Source: Saussurea involucrata
Taxonomy: Eukaryota; Streptophyta; Magnoliopsida; Asterales; Asteraceae
Direction of reading: 5' to 3'
Length of the DNA stretch: 64,000 nt
NCBI GenBank assembly: GCA_033807775.1
Contig: CM066321.1
Coordinates: 253,258,422-253,322,421, forward strand
Part shown: positions 32,123 to 44,594 of the stretch, piece after piece
Numbering within the stretch: the stretch's first letter is position 1
Layout: every line of letters begins with the position of its first letter
Program-made: the position numbers and the translations under genes
The notes under the pieces: model-generated
Databases searched by the model: none
The model's input: the letters and a program-made list of their open reading frames with translations, nothing else
Told to the model about the DNA's origin: nothing

Positions 32123-33431
32123 TGTTGGACAACCAAAGGGGGGGGGGGGGGGGTTAGGTTGTATTATAAAAAATCTTACTTTCAAAAATTCTTTTGTAAA
32201 TAAATACAGAGTAAATATAGTACAATACAGAAGAGTATAAATACAAACAGATACACATAGATTGTATAAATAAATATAAATGCAAAGCAGTTTATATAAA
32301 CATATATAATAAAGCACAGCGGAAAAAATAAAGAGATAAAGGAAAGAGAATACTTGACACCGAAATTTTAAAGTGGTTCACCAATCACGCGGTTGGCTAG
32401 TCCACCTCGAGAAAACACTTCTCGGAGATCCAATAAGAAAACGTGTTCTTTACGGTAGAACACAAACCTTAGTACAACAAACGCGAATCACTCTTCTTTG
32501 AGAGAATTATGTGGATCACTCACTCTATTCAAACACTTACAAGAGGGTATAATTTTAATATGAATAATCACTCTTGTATAAGGTTTATCACTTGGATATT
32601 TTTAGAGAGTTTCATCACTTGAGTTGTGTTGCTGATTCAACTAATCGAGAGATTTTAATCTGCTATCAACTCAAGATTTCTTACTCAAAAACGTGTTTTA
32701 TAATTTTAACAGTTTAATTATCAAGAGAAGAGGCTGCAGAGTCTTTATCAAATGCAGAGAGGAATTATTGTAAATTGGTAGCTTTGAATGCTGGTAGGTT
32801 GCATGTATATACTGGATGAGCAACAGTCCACGGGCTTTCGCGGTATACCGGCAATCCTTCGCGGTATACCGTGCAGAAGAAAAGTACATTGCAGAAGAGA
32901 AGGTCAACCCTGCAAAACAAAACGTAAACTTGTACCAGCGGTATACCGGCTATTCTTCGTGGTATGCCGTGCAGACAAAGGGAGCTTCCAACCAATCAGA
33001 GATATACACCATGCCTGCCGCGGTATACCGCCTGTACCTTCGCGGTATGCCGCCCAGAAAATTGTTGCAGGAAGCAGAACGCATGCGCAGATTCTTCTAG
33101 AAACAAATCTTTCACATTAAATGATCCAGCAAGATGATAAGATGTTGAGGAGAGCTGACTTGGTTTATTTAAAAAGACAGTATTAGAAAAATCCAAGTGG
33201 TATATTATTTTAGGGTGATTTATCATTTTAAAATTAAAACGACGAAAATCTTCAGTCTTGGATTCTTCAGATAAAATTATCGAGATTATTTAAAAGCTGC
33301 ACACTCAGATAAAATATTAGATAACAAAGAATGCGGTGTGTTTTGTAATCATCAAAATAAATATGGAGATGTGATTTTATGTGTACCAAAAATATAACTT
33401 AATATTAAAGCTGGGTACACTTGCACCAACA
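32123..33431 (-). repeat. D 5' LTR
   Basis: TGTTGGACAACC ... CACCAACA, nearly identical to 24772-26081, with the same G run and CGGTATACCG cluster (32840-33050). The target duplication AAGAC follows at 33432-33436. Confidence 0.94.
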
Positions 33432-35091
33432 AAGACCAAAGAATGAACATTTTGAACACATGCATGTAGTTTTCTTGAGAAATCCATCATCTTTTATTCA
33501 AGAATTTTATGAGTAAGTCTTTGAAATCCACTAAAAAATACTTAAACAAACATGCATGAGCTAATGATGCACAATTTTAAGTTGCATGTTGATGTTCTTG
33601 GCAAGAACATCAACCTTTTCCAAAATGGGTCTTTTACAAGAATTTATAAAAGTTGAGTTGATAGTTAACTTGCATGCATTTTAATTGGATCAAAAATGTG
33701 TTTTGGGAACTGAAAATAAGTGTATGGAAGAGAGTCAAATCGGATTGTGCATGCAAAAGAATAAGAATTTTGGTTAATAAGTCAACATGTGAGCACATGC
33801 ACAAAGTGTGGTTTGACAGATTTCTGCCAAATTCCACCCTCCACTTCAAAGGGTCATATCTCACTCAATATAACTCCAAATTGAATAATTCTTTTTCTGG
33901 AAATCATTTTTATGTGTTAAGATTCAAACCCAAGTGGTTTCACTCAAAAACTCACAGATTTCATCTACCAAACAGTCCTCACAAAATCAGTATGCAAACA
34001 ACAACATTTTCTGTCGGGTTTTACGTCGTATATTATTTCATGTACATAGACTCTTTCAAAAATTATGAAACTTATGCCAAAAGTTTCCTAACTCATTGAA
34101 CTACCTGGACATAGAATTTCATGACCAAATTATACCTGGAAGTTACCCAAAGTTGGACAGAAAGTGACATCAAATTATGGACAGCAAATGACACATTCTT
34201 ATTATTATTAAGGACTAACTTCAAATCCCATTTCATCATTTTATGATAAAATAGTGGAATATATATGTATATCTTATACTTACATTTTATTTATGCACAT
34301 TATTTATTCTTTATCCCTTTTCATCATTTTTGATGAAATTGTGGAATATACATATATACAATATATTTATATATGTTTTGGCATTTTTATATATTCTTGA
34401 TCCCATTTCATCATTTTATGATGAAATCGTGGAATATAAATATATACTATACCTATATATTTATGCACTTAAATATTGTCTTTACATTCAAAACCCTTCA
34501 AATCTTATCGTTCTTACGATAAAATTTCGGTTTATACCTATATATGTACTATATATGTTTATGTTATTTAAAACCCTTTTCGCTACTTAATGTGACGAAA
34601 TAGCGGAAACTTTAATCCAACAAGAACAATGTATACATTTATTACGTTATAATATTAAAACACAACAAGACATTTTATGACGATTTGGATAGTTAGTACC
34701 GAACCTTCGAGATTGAGAACTCACTAGTGACCTTACGTTCATAGGTTTGAAGTAGGATCATCTCGGAGTACTTGTGGGAGATTCCCGGATTCAATCGCTT
34801 ATCATGTGAGTTCACAGCCCCTTTTTCAATGTTTTACATATTTTGGGGTGAAAAGCATGCTGTTACTACAATTATTTTACGCACCGATTCTATTACGCAT
34901 CGATTTCACTGTTTATTTAAAATACTGAATATTTTCTCCGTATACTTATGCGCTATGGTATGTATGCTTATGTTAGTTGATTCTGAGTTTTGCTATTAAG
35001 TCCCCGGTGATTTTACATTACCCATTAGCTAATTTTGCGAGCCGCTTGATATATTATGGATAACGTTAAATGGTATTACCCTTGTGGAATG
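33432..35091 (+). repeat. B LTR 2, second part
   Basis: Resumes with the AAGAC duplication and matches 5896-7553 of B LTR 1. Ends at 35091 in the first unit of the 59-bp array, where E inserted. GAATG (35087-35091) is the E target site. Confidence 0.9.
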
Positions 35092-36057
35092 TGTTGGTCC
35101 CGAAGGCCTATACAAGTTTGTAGAAGGGGGGGGGGTTGAATACAAACACACAGATTTTACTTTTCTAAATTGTTTATTGATAAATCATTAACAATTTACA
35201 GCTTGTTGCGGAAACAAGATTAAGGATAAACCTAAATCTAAACAAGTTGGAACACTAAGGTTTCTTGCACTAAGAGAGATAAGGAAATTACTAATAATAA
35301 CCTATCTTGAGATAAGAGATTGAACTTGTCCAGAGTTAGCAAGTTACTTCAAATGAAGTGGGTTCATCTCTTTATATACTGCATGCATTTAATGCAAGTC
35401 AGTATACACTTTACACGTGTCATCAGCTGGTTGGTTGCATGTCATTGACCTTGGTTGACAACCTTAGTAGCGGCATGGATGAACAGTGTAGTATCAGAGT
35501 GGTTGTACGATTTCAGACAGTCGGAGGTTATTTTCTGACATTTCGTACGGAGTCGTGCAAGGGGGGTTAAGACAAAAGTACTTTGTATGGAGGACTTCAT
35601 GATCAGCTTTCGTTGATTCAGAGCATTATCATTTTCTATTCAGCGAATGATAAAGTTCAGCGATAGCTGAAGTCTTGTACTTGATACTTCACGTTGAGTG
35701 GACAATTCTGAGTCTTCGCTGATCCGCATCAGTTCATTAGGAGACTTGTCGCTGGTTCTTGAGCTTGATCTTCGACTTCAGCGTAGAACCTTTGTTGACG
35801 TGAAACTTGTCTTCAGGGATCATAAGTAAACAACTAACTTATCAGCGATCATCATAATGACTGAACAGACTCAGAGCATTAATGGTGAACAGTGTTCGCT
35901 GAATGTTTAATTTAAAGAGCGAGAGTTCCTATCAGCGGTACTGTAAGATCTTAGTACTTATCAACGATAGTGAAACTCTGATACATATTGTTTACTTACA
36001 ATTTTCACTAAGTATAAGAGAGGGTCATTATCAAATCACTGAGGGTTTGGATCAACA
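35092..36057 (-). repeat. E 3' LTR (966 bp)
   Basis: TGTTGGTCCCGAAGG ... GGATCAACA, with a G run at 35127-35135. TATATAAAG on the element strand at 35370-35378 is a good TATA box. Polypurine CAAATAGGGGGAGAT adjoins internally (36058-36072). Confidence 0.93.
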
Positions 36058-36383
36058 ATCTCCCCCTATTTGATTATGACATAGCAAAAAAAATTGTTAT
36101 TTAATGAAAACATAAGGAAAAAAAGAACTCATAAAATATTTGTCCCTTTTACTGTTTTCTGGGATCTTTTCAGTACTGATGGAGTAAAGTACATTCGCTG
36201 AAATCTTTCTTTAAAACTTTGAATCAGGTTACAAAGAGAAATGGAAAGATTATAAGTACAAGCGAAATAGATTACAAGTACAGAAGAATAACTGATACAA
36301 TAGAGAAAAAGGCGATCATATCAGCTTGTAAAGGGTTCTTCCTTGATGAGAAGTTCATCAAGGGTCTTTGATGTGGGAATCAT

Positions 36384-39300
36384 CTAGTCAGGGACGGTTA
36401 CACCTTGTTTTCTTTTGATCAGAGCTGCTTCAAAAATCAAGGGCTTCACGTGTCTAGATTTGATGTCGCGTCTGACTTCACACCAGTATACGAGATCTCT
36501 GAGTAGTTCGATGGGAGCGATGTGGAGCTCAGAGATACGTTGAAAGTGATGATTTCCATAGTAGTCTAAAAAGAATATACCATAGGGATCACTTACAACC
36601 GTGCCAGGAATGAATGTTTCTCCAGGTGGTAGGGAGGTGTCAAGCATTGAGAGATCGGCATCAGGGCCAACAATTTCAGCACGAGAGAAACCAATGCCCG
36701 TTTCATTCTGAATATGAAGACCTGAACCAGAGGCTTTCTTTTTCTTATCAGAGACTTTTCTTGGTTGAGGAAGAGTAGGAGGAATATCCACAGCAGATGA
36801 AAGCAGGTCGATTTGTTTGTTTAAGATCTTCTCGACATGGCTTTTGAACTTTGAGCGCGATCCCTGAATGGCTAATTTTGTTTCTAACCATTCAGAGAGA
36901 CCAAACTTTTCTAAGGTAGCAGCATAGAAGGTTTGCTTGGTTTTGTCATCTCTGTAGACATCCACTTCAACAACAGGAACTTCAGCGTACAGTCTTCCTC
37001 TGATGTTTGCCTTGATGATTTTGGATGGTCTAGATCGATAGTTCAGCATTTGTTTAGCCCATTCCAAAGTCGTATCAGAGACCTTAGTCTTTTCTCTAAC
37101 GATCTCTTGAGCATCATCCCATAGCTGACGTTGAACATCAATGGGAACTCTTTTTAGCTTGGGGTCTTTTATTGATCGTTTAGAAAGCTGGATGGCGTAT
37201 TCTCTGTCCTTTTCTTCAGCTTCCTTTCTTTCAGCGATTAGGCGTTCAGCTCTGAGGTGTTCCTTGTATTCCTATTTGGAAATTCTGAACCTTGGAGGAA
37301 CTGAAGGAAGTTGATCACGCCTCAGAATGATTCGCTGATCCTCGAATTGCTTTATTATCTCCACTCTTCTTTTCTGATCCTCTTCACTTAGCTTTTGAGG
37401 AGCTAAGCAAGGTCTGCCTCTGTGCGAGAGTAGTTGTTCTTCTGGTTCATCAGTCTCAGAGATTAAATCTAAGACTGGGATTATTTCTTCAGCAGCAGCT
37501 GGTATTATTGGTGAAGTCGCAGTAGTGGAGCCTTCAGCGATATCCTCAAACGGGGGAGAGGACTAGCTGAAACACAGCGATCTTACGAGTAAGAACTTGG
37601 GTAGAATCAGATAGAGAGAATTGGTTCAAGTGTATAGGCTTGGGTAGTAGAACTGATAGTGTATGATAGAGGAGGGATGGAGTGAGAGATGTTTAGTGTA
37701 CCTGACAAACCGGCTTTTCAAGCAAGATCGTCAGATTGTCATCTTCAACGATGCTTTTCCCTTTGCCTTTCTCAGCTCCAGAGGCTGAGGGCTTTGTCTT
37801 TGTCCGCTCCCTTGAAGGTTCATTTATCGAGATTCCCTTAAGAACTTTGATCTTCGGAGCAGGTTTGACGATAAAGAAGTCATCGTCATCTTCGTCATCA
37901 TCATCATCATTCTTTGGAGAAGAGGATGGTTCATCATCAGGGATGTCGACGACTTCATCATCTTCTGCTTCGGATTCGGTTTTATCAGCTTCTTCTTCGA
38001 GTTGCTCCCCCTCAGATACAGAGGCGAGCTTCTCGGTTTCCTCAGGGTTTTCATCTCCCTGAGGTCCAGCGGTGGTTTCTTCAGCATCCTTCTCTCCCCT
38101 GATAGATTCATCATGGGAAAGGTCTTCAGCGCTCTTGGAGATATCTTCAGCGCTCTTCTCCCCCTCTTTTTCATGATGACTGGGGGAGGAATGGGTTGAT
38201 TCAGCAGCTTTGGTAGGTTCTCTGTCTTCTTGGCCAGAGATACCTATCAAGTCTTCAATTTGCTATTCTGTCTTGAAGGCCAGAGATAGCAGGATTGATC
38301 TTTTCCAGCTCAGTGCGATCCGCCGCTGTGAAATTGTCAGATGCAGGGACAGGGGCAGGAGCATGAGTATTCTCTTTCTGTAGTAGCTGCTCGATCATCG
38401 ATTTCATCGAACTAACATCGGTCTTTACAGTAGACATATCTCCTTCTAGTTGTCCAACCGATGTCTTCAGCGTTGTGACCTCGCTGGACATGGATGAAAC
38501 TGAATTTTTAAGAGAGGTATAGTCTATGTAGATGTCAGCGAGCACCTTGGCGAAGTCGCTGAGAGTGTTATCAACTTGCTTCAAGTCATCTGTGTAAGCC
38601 TTCTTCTCCACCACCGTTGTCAGCTTGTTCAGATTCTCTCCAGCGTTTGTTACAGCTGTAGAGTTATTAGAAAGAGTGGTGGTGAGATCTGTCAGCGTTG
38701 TCTCCACAGCTTTCAGAGAGGCGTTGATGTCTCCCAAATTAGGACCTGTAACATATAAAAACTTGTGAACATAGGAAAGCTCAGAAGTTTGGGGTTTAGT
38801 GACAGTGTTTATGGGTTGGTGTGTACCTGCAGGAGGATTGATGAACTCGTCAAAATTACGGGTTCCTGAAAAGTGTTCCATGTCATCTTCAAAAGTGCCC
38901 ATGGATTGTCCTGCAGGTCATGTCTTCATCATTCCTGGAGAATCAGCTTTAGGTTCCGTAGAAATGATGGCAGCTCCAGCGAGATCTGGAGTAGAGACCA
39001 AATGAGTAGAGGGAGGAGCGAAGGATAAGAATGGGGGTTGGGTTCTGAGTTCAGCGTTGGATTCGCTGACAATCACTTCATCAGTCTTTTGAGAGACTGA
39101 AGGAGGTTGGGTAGGTTCCAAGTTTGTAACCTCAGCGTTTAGAGACGCTGAAGTTGGGATGGAATGGATGGGTTGTTCAGGTGTGGCAGAGCGTACCACT
39201 GAACGTTCCTTCAGCTCTGCAGGAAGAGCTGAGGAGTCTTCAGCATGAGATTGCTGGGGTTGCTCCTTTGTTTTCTTGATCCTTTTAGAACCAAGTGGGG

Positions 39301-40318
39301 TAGATGAATGTTTCCTTTTCTTAGAAGGAGAGGATTTTGTGGCCAGGGTATCAGCGATGGGTATTGTCGCTGAAGGAGCCACAGAATGAGAAGAAGAGGG
39401 GTTGAGAAGAGTCAGGAGTGTAGAAAGACGTACCTCATTCACCATTGGTTTGAAGTCGGTTATCTTTGGGCCGACCTGAGAGAGTTTCAGGTCACCTTCA
39501 GTTGGGTAGCTCTCCTTCAGGCCATATTGGAAGATGGCGCTGATGAATCGGGGGTAAGGAACCCATGGAGGTCTGTCAGCGACGGTGTCCACCCTTAGAA
39601 CTAGGTCATCATAGATAATCAATGCCCAGTCTATGTTAAGACCTTTCAGCAGTGCATATCCCATTGCTTGCTAAGGTTTAGCAGCTTGGTCAGAGGAGCC
39701 GCTCTTTGCAGTCATGCAGCTGATTAGATGAGCGAAGATGAAATTCATCTCGCTGGGCATTTTCGATTTCTTGATTATCGTCAGCTTCTTCTCGGCCTTC
39801 ATGTCTCTGCCGATTTCCCATACATAGCCCATTGCATCGAAAAAAGCAATGATGGCTTCCTTATCTGAGTTTTTCTTGGGGTCAGGGAGGGGAACGAATG
39901 GTTTTTCTTTGGTAGCGATGGGAAGGCTGAGAGCTTTGCGAATAATGGCAGGGGTGATCTTCATGGTGCCATATTCGATATCGCAGAGGATGCAATCGAT
40001 TTTTTTGGAGGGGTCTTTGGCTGAAGGTAGTTGAGAGTGTCTGGCTGAGTACCAGAATTGTGAGAGCAAAAGCTGATGTGCAGGAGGTGTCATGGTCAGG
40101 GATGTGGAGATGCAGCAATTCTTTAGGAATTTCACAGCATCATCTAGATGTGTGACTTGCTTTCGAGGAGGAAACTCGAGAAGCGCATAGAGGTTGTTCA
40201 CCTTAGTCCAATCCAGTTTGTCAAGGGCAAACTTGACTTGAGGAGCCTTGAGGATGTCCACTTCCTTAGAATCAGCGGAGATGTTCTCAGCGGTAGCAGG
40301 AATGTCAGACGAAGCCAT
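36384..40318 (-). pseudogene. E ORF3: long protein encoded downstream of pol
   Basis: Starts at ATG 40318 (MASSDIPATAENIS). The frame is interrupted by TAG 39671-39673 and TGA near 38918, and changes frame near 38255 and again before 37067. First part: globular block with QFWYSAR, CDIEYGTMKITPAIIRKAL and PYPRFISAIF. Then Ser/Pro-rich linkers with a basic KKRKH patch, a coiled-coil-like stretch (38300-38750), a very acidic region (D/E-rich, about 37880-38200), and a C-terminal block (EWAKQMLNYR, DLVYWCEVRRDIKSR). No signal peptide or transmembrane segment is visible. Its position is that of the env-like gene of Sireviruses, but the protein does not look like an envelope. Function unknown. Confidence 0.82.
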
Positions 40319-41309
40319 TTCTCTGTATTATCAGTTCAACCAAAGATGTTAACAAATAAGAATTATCTTAATGTGGAAAGATTTTCCATTAAGATGGTTC
40401 AAATTTTATCCATTTCATTCAGACACAAATGTCTTAATGAAGATTAGGGTTTTTCTTGATTTTAAGAAACGAAATGTAAAACCCATTTATTCTTGTAATC
40501 CAGTTTTCTATGAAGACTTAGATTCTGGAAACGAATGAAGAACAAGTTTAAGATTTTCGCATTTAAACTTGAAGAACAACCATGAAATGGTTGTGTTCAT
40601 AAAACCATGAAAGAAAATGATTTCATTTTAAGAAGTTCTTTTGTTTGATCTTGTTAAAACAAGGAAAAGATCAGAAACAAGTTATACGCATTTGGGAATA
40701 AATAAGAACATATTAACCTTGATGTTTGAGGAAGAAGATGATGAACAGTTCTTGAAGTTTTTTAAAGCACAAATGCAACAGTGAATTCTTTCTTGCGGAG
40801 GAAGATTGATCGCGTAAAAGAAAAATATAAACTACGAGTTTGTTTATATAGAGAGATTAGAGAGAGAAAATCTTGAGCGGGAAAAGATTTTCATCATGAC
40901 ACGGACACGTGTTTGCATTTGATTGGAAGTTTGAACGATACGTGCAAACGTGTGTCAGGAAGAGAAAACGTGCCGGGGTTTATCCGTTGCAATGACGTCA
41001 CAACTATCCTTTCATATTCTTTTAGGATGTCTCTGAGGTTTTGAAAAACTCAGGGACTCTTTTATAAACATGAAGCACTGAATGAAAATATCAGTGATGG
41101 TTTTAAGAATTTTAGAAATATCGCTGTTAAGGAAGAGATATTCAGCGATGCATTTTGTTTTGAAATCTTGCATTTTCATGCGATTGTCAGAGAGAGAAAA
41201 CATACCTTGATATCAGCTTTAACCAAGTTTTATTCAGAGAGAAGATGATTGAATAGGTTATACGAGTTGATTTTATCCTATCGCTGATCAATGTGAACCG
41301 TTGAGGATT
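40319..41309 (-). promoter_or_regulatory. Promoter-like spacer with possible leader intron before E ORF3
   Basis: Reading toward ORF3 (minus strand): TGACGTCA at 40993-41000, CCAAT at 40922-40926, CACGTG at 40906-40911, TATATAAA at 40843-40850, then about 525 bases of leader. The leader has a plausible donor AAG/GTTAATA (40718/40717) and acceptor TAATACAG/AGAA (40323/40322), giving a T-rich 395-base intron that ends four bases before the ATG. Not a coding region. The promoter and intron are inferences from motifs. Confidence 0.55.
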
Positions 41310-44300
41310 TTACCCTTCAAAGTTCAGCATTCCAAGCTCGCTGATGAGAAAGTTGAATCTTGTCTTATCAAGAGGTTTGGTAAATAAATCATCTAACTGA
41401 TAATCAGTTGGGATAAAATGAAGTTCTATATCACCATTCATCACATGATCTCTGATAAAATGATATATGATTTCTATGTGTTTGGTCTTTGAATGTAGTA
41501 CTGGATTGTTTGCTATAGCGATGACACTTGTGCTGTCGCAATAGATTGGAATTTTGGAGAGCTGAAGATCACAGTCTAGTAGCTGATTTCTCATCCACAA
41601 GACTTGAGAACAACAGCTTCCAGCAGCTACATATTCAGCTTCAGCTGTGGAAGTGGACACTGAATTTTGCTTTTTACTTGTCCAACTTACCAGCTTTCCA
41701 CCCAGGAGCTGACATCCTCCTGTGGTGCTTTTCCTATCCATTTTGCAACCTGCAAAATCACTATTTGAATAGGCGGTTAGATCGAATCCTGAATCTTTAG
41801 GATACCAAAGACATAGGTTCGCTGTACCTTTAAGGTATCGAAAGATTCGCTTTACAGCTTTCATATGAGATAGCATAGGTTCAGCTTGATATCGTGCACA
41901 CAAACATGTTGCATACATAATATCGGGTCGGCTAGCTGTAAGATACAAGAGAGAGCCGATCATCCCATGGTACAGCGTGACATTAAAAGGTATTCCCTTT
42001 GAATCCTTGTCAAGTGTCAGCGGTGGTGCCATAGGGGTTTTCATAGCTGAACTATGAGTTAAATCAAATTTCTTCAGCATATCATTAACATACTTTCCCT
42101 GATTGATAAAAGTTCCTTTTTCAGTTTGCTTAATCTGAAGACCAAGGAAATATGTTAGTTCACCCATCATGCTCATTTTATACTCATCTTTCATTCTATC
42201 AGCGAAACGAGTACAAAGCTCAGGGTTAGTAGAACCAAATATAATGTCATCAACATATATTTGAACTAGAATGATATGACCTTTCACTTTTCTAAAAAAT
42301 AGAGTTTTGTCAATCTTACCTCGCTCAAATTTTTCAATATGGAGATAAGTAGAAAGAGTGTCATACCATGCACGAGGAGCATGCTTCAAGACATAAAGTG
42401 CCTTATCCAGTTTATAAACATAATCTAGACGCTTAGAATCTGAGAATCCTGGAGGTTGTTCCACACACACTTCTTCATTCAGCTTTCCATTCAGAAACGC
42501 CGATTTAACATCCATCTGATGTACTTTGAAGTTTTTGTGTACAGCATATGCTAAGAATAGACGAATAGATTCAAGTCTTGCTACTGGAGCAAATGTTTCG
42601 TCATAATCTATACCTTCCTCTTGTTTGTATCCCTGAGCAACAAGACGAGCTTTGTTGCGGGTTACAGTACCATGTTTTCCAACTTGTTTCGATAGACCCA
42701 TTTAGTGCCTATTACTGTTTTATCAGTTGGTCTCCGAACAAGTTTCCAAACTTTGTTTCTTTCGAATTCAGTCAGCTCTTCTTGCATGGCGCTGACCCAG
42801 TTTGGATCTTTGAGGGCATCATCTACTTTCTTTGGTTCAGTTAGAGAAATAAAGTTAACAAATAAACAAATATTACCTGCACTTCGTCGAGTCTGAACAC
42901 CAGCGTTTGGATCACCAAGAATTTGATCAATTGGGTGATTTACGGTCCATCGCTGAGCCGGAGCATAAGTCGCTGACTCATCTTGAACTGGAGGAGCTGA
43001 AGATGAGGCTTCAGCTACTTCTGGAGTTTCAGTTAAGAGAGGAATACTTGCATTTGTCATTTCTTTTACTGATTGCTGAGAGATAGATGGAATGTCTGAG
43101 GCATTTGGTTCAGCGGTAGGTATAGTGTTTATAGGAACAACTGAGATCCATGATGTTTCAGCTTCACTATTCTGCATATTTGGAATGATAGGACTATCAT
43201 CTTCTACTGGATGAGCATGAGGAGTGGGAATATCTTCTGAATCACCAAGATGAGAAAACATCCATTGATTCAGTTCTTCAATATCAGCGGACGGTTTAGA
43301 GTTCGTTGAACGGGATTCGTCAAACGTGACGTGAATAGTTTCTTCTACAGTTTGTCTTCTACGATTGAAGACTCTGAAGGCTTTGGAAACTGAGGAGTAT
43401 CCAAGAAAGATTCCATCATCAGCCTTAGGATCAAACTTTCCAAGAGCATCTCTGTTGTTCAGTATGAAACACTGACATCCAAAGATGTGAAGAAAGCTGA
43501 TTGAAGGCTTTCTCCCATGAAAGAGTTCATAGGCTGTCTTTTTGAATCTTTTTACTATCAGCGACCTGTTTTGCGTAAAACAAGCAGTGTTGACAGCTTC
43601 TGCCCAAATTTGAGTAGGCAGGTGAGAATCGCTGAGCATTGAACGTGTAGCTTCAATAATTGTTCTATTTCTTCTTTCAGCGACTCCATTTTGTTGCGGT
43701 GTTCTCACTGAAGAGAGGTTGTGAGAAATACCCTTACTCTCAAGGAAAGAATCAAGAGAACTGTTTTTGAATTCAGTCCCATGATCACTCCTTATTGAGC
43801 GAACGGTCAGATTGTTCAGGGTTTCCATCTTTCGAACAAAGGTGATTAGTTCTTCAGGGGTGTCACTCTTAGAACGGAGAAACATTACCCAAGTGAAGCG
43901 AGAGAATTCATCAACTATGACCAGCGTATATTTCTTTCCAGCGATGGATTGTTTGTTAACAGGGCCAAACAAATCCATATGGAGTAGATGTAGAGGAGAT
44001 GATACTGAGGAACCTTGCTTAGATTTAAAGCTTGCTTTGGTATGCTTCCCTTCTTCACACGCTGAACATAAAGACTCTTTGGCGTATGAATGCTGAGGTA
44101 GACCAGTGACTAACTCTTTTGAAGAAAGAGTATTCAGTGTCTTGAAATTTAGATGAGAGCCTCTTATGCCATAGCCAGTTGACATCAGATGAGGCCTTTG
44201 AGAAGAAACATGAGTTCTCAGTGGTTGTTGAGTCCATGTTTATTACATAAACATTTTCCAAACGATAACCGCTGAGTGCTATCTTCTCCTTTTTGTCAAC

Positions 44301-44582
44301 GACAAAGCAGGATTCCTTAGTAAAGATTACTTTGTTATCCATGTCGCAAAGCTGACTGATGCTTAGAAGATTATGCTTCAGCCCTTCAACATATGCGACT
44401 CTTCTGAAGGAGGTTGTACCATTTGAATGTACAGCATACCCTCGGGTATGTCCTTTTCCATTTCCACCGAAAATCACAGAGGGACCCTTCTCTTCCTTGT
44501 ATTCAGCGAGCAGGCTTTTCTTTCCAGTCATGTGTCTAGAGCATCCGCTATCAAGATACCAGATACCCTTCTTAACCTGCAA
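41310..44582 (-). pseudogene. pol: E pol (integrase, RT, RNase H), frameshifted
   Basis: Begins GIWYLDSGCSRHMTGKK (near 44580). The zinc block is split by a frameshift near 44190 (WLWHKRL | NFKTLNTLSS). Integrase core: LLHMDLFGP, RSDHGTEF, QQNGVAERRNRT. A second frame change near 42690 lies in the RT lead-in (WVYRNKL | GTVTRNKARLVAQGY). RT has QMDVKSAFLNG and YVDDIIFG; RNase H has SDFAGCKMDRKSTTGG and TKHIEIIYHFIRDH. It ends GMLNFEG at 41310. Two indels are the main lesions. Confidence 0.9.
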
Positions 44583-44594
44583 TACAAAAGAAGA

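Larger units (their letters stand above)
24772..33431 (-). mobile_element. D: Ty1/copia element, Sirevirus-like, almost intact
   Basis: Two LTRs (24772-26081, 32123-33431) flanked by target duplication AAGAC. On the minus strand: primer site, gag, pol, a 750-base 3' region with four polypurine tracts, then the 3' LTR. By eye the LTRs differ at about 11 sites in 1,310 (roughly 0.8%), implying a few hundred thousand years at commonly used plant rates. One nonsense codon in RT and stop codons in a simple AT repeat between gag and pol disable it. Confidence 0.95.

Noticed and set aside
37736..38199. Plus-strand Ser-rich open frames at 37736-38199
   Set aside because: Antisense of the acidic region of E ORF3.
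36384..40318. E ORF3 as a retroviral envelope gene
   Set aside because: Position fits, but no signal peptide, transmembrane segment or cleavage site is visible.
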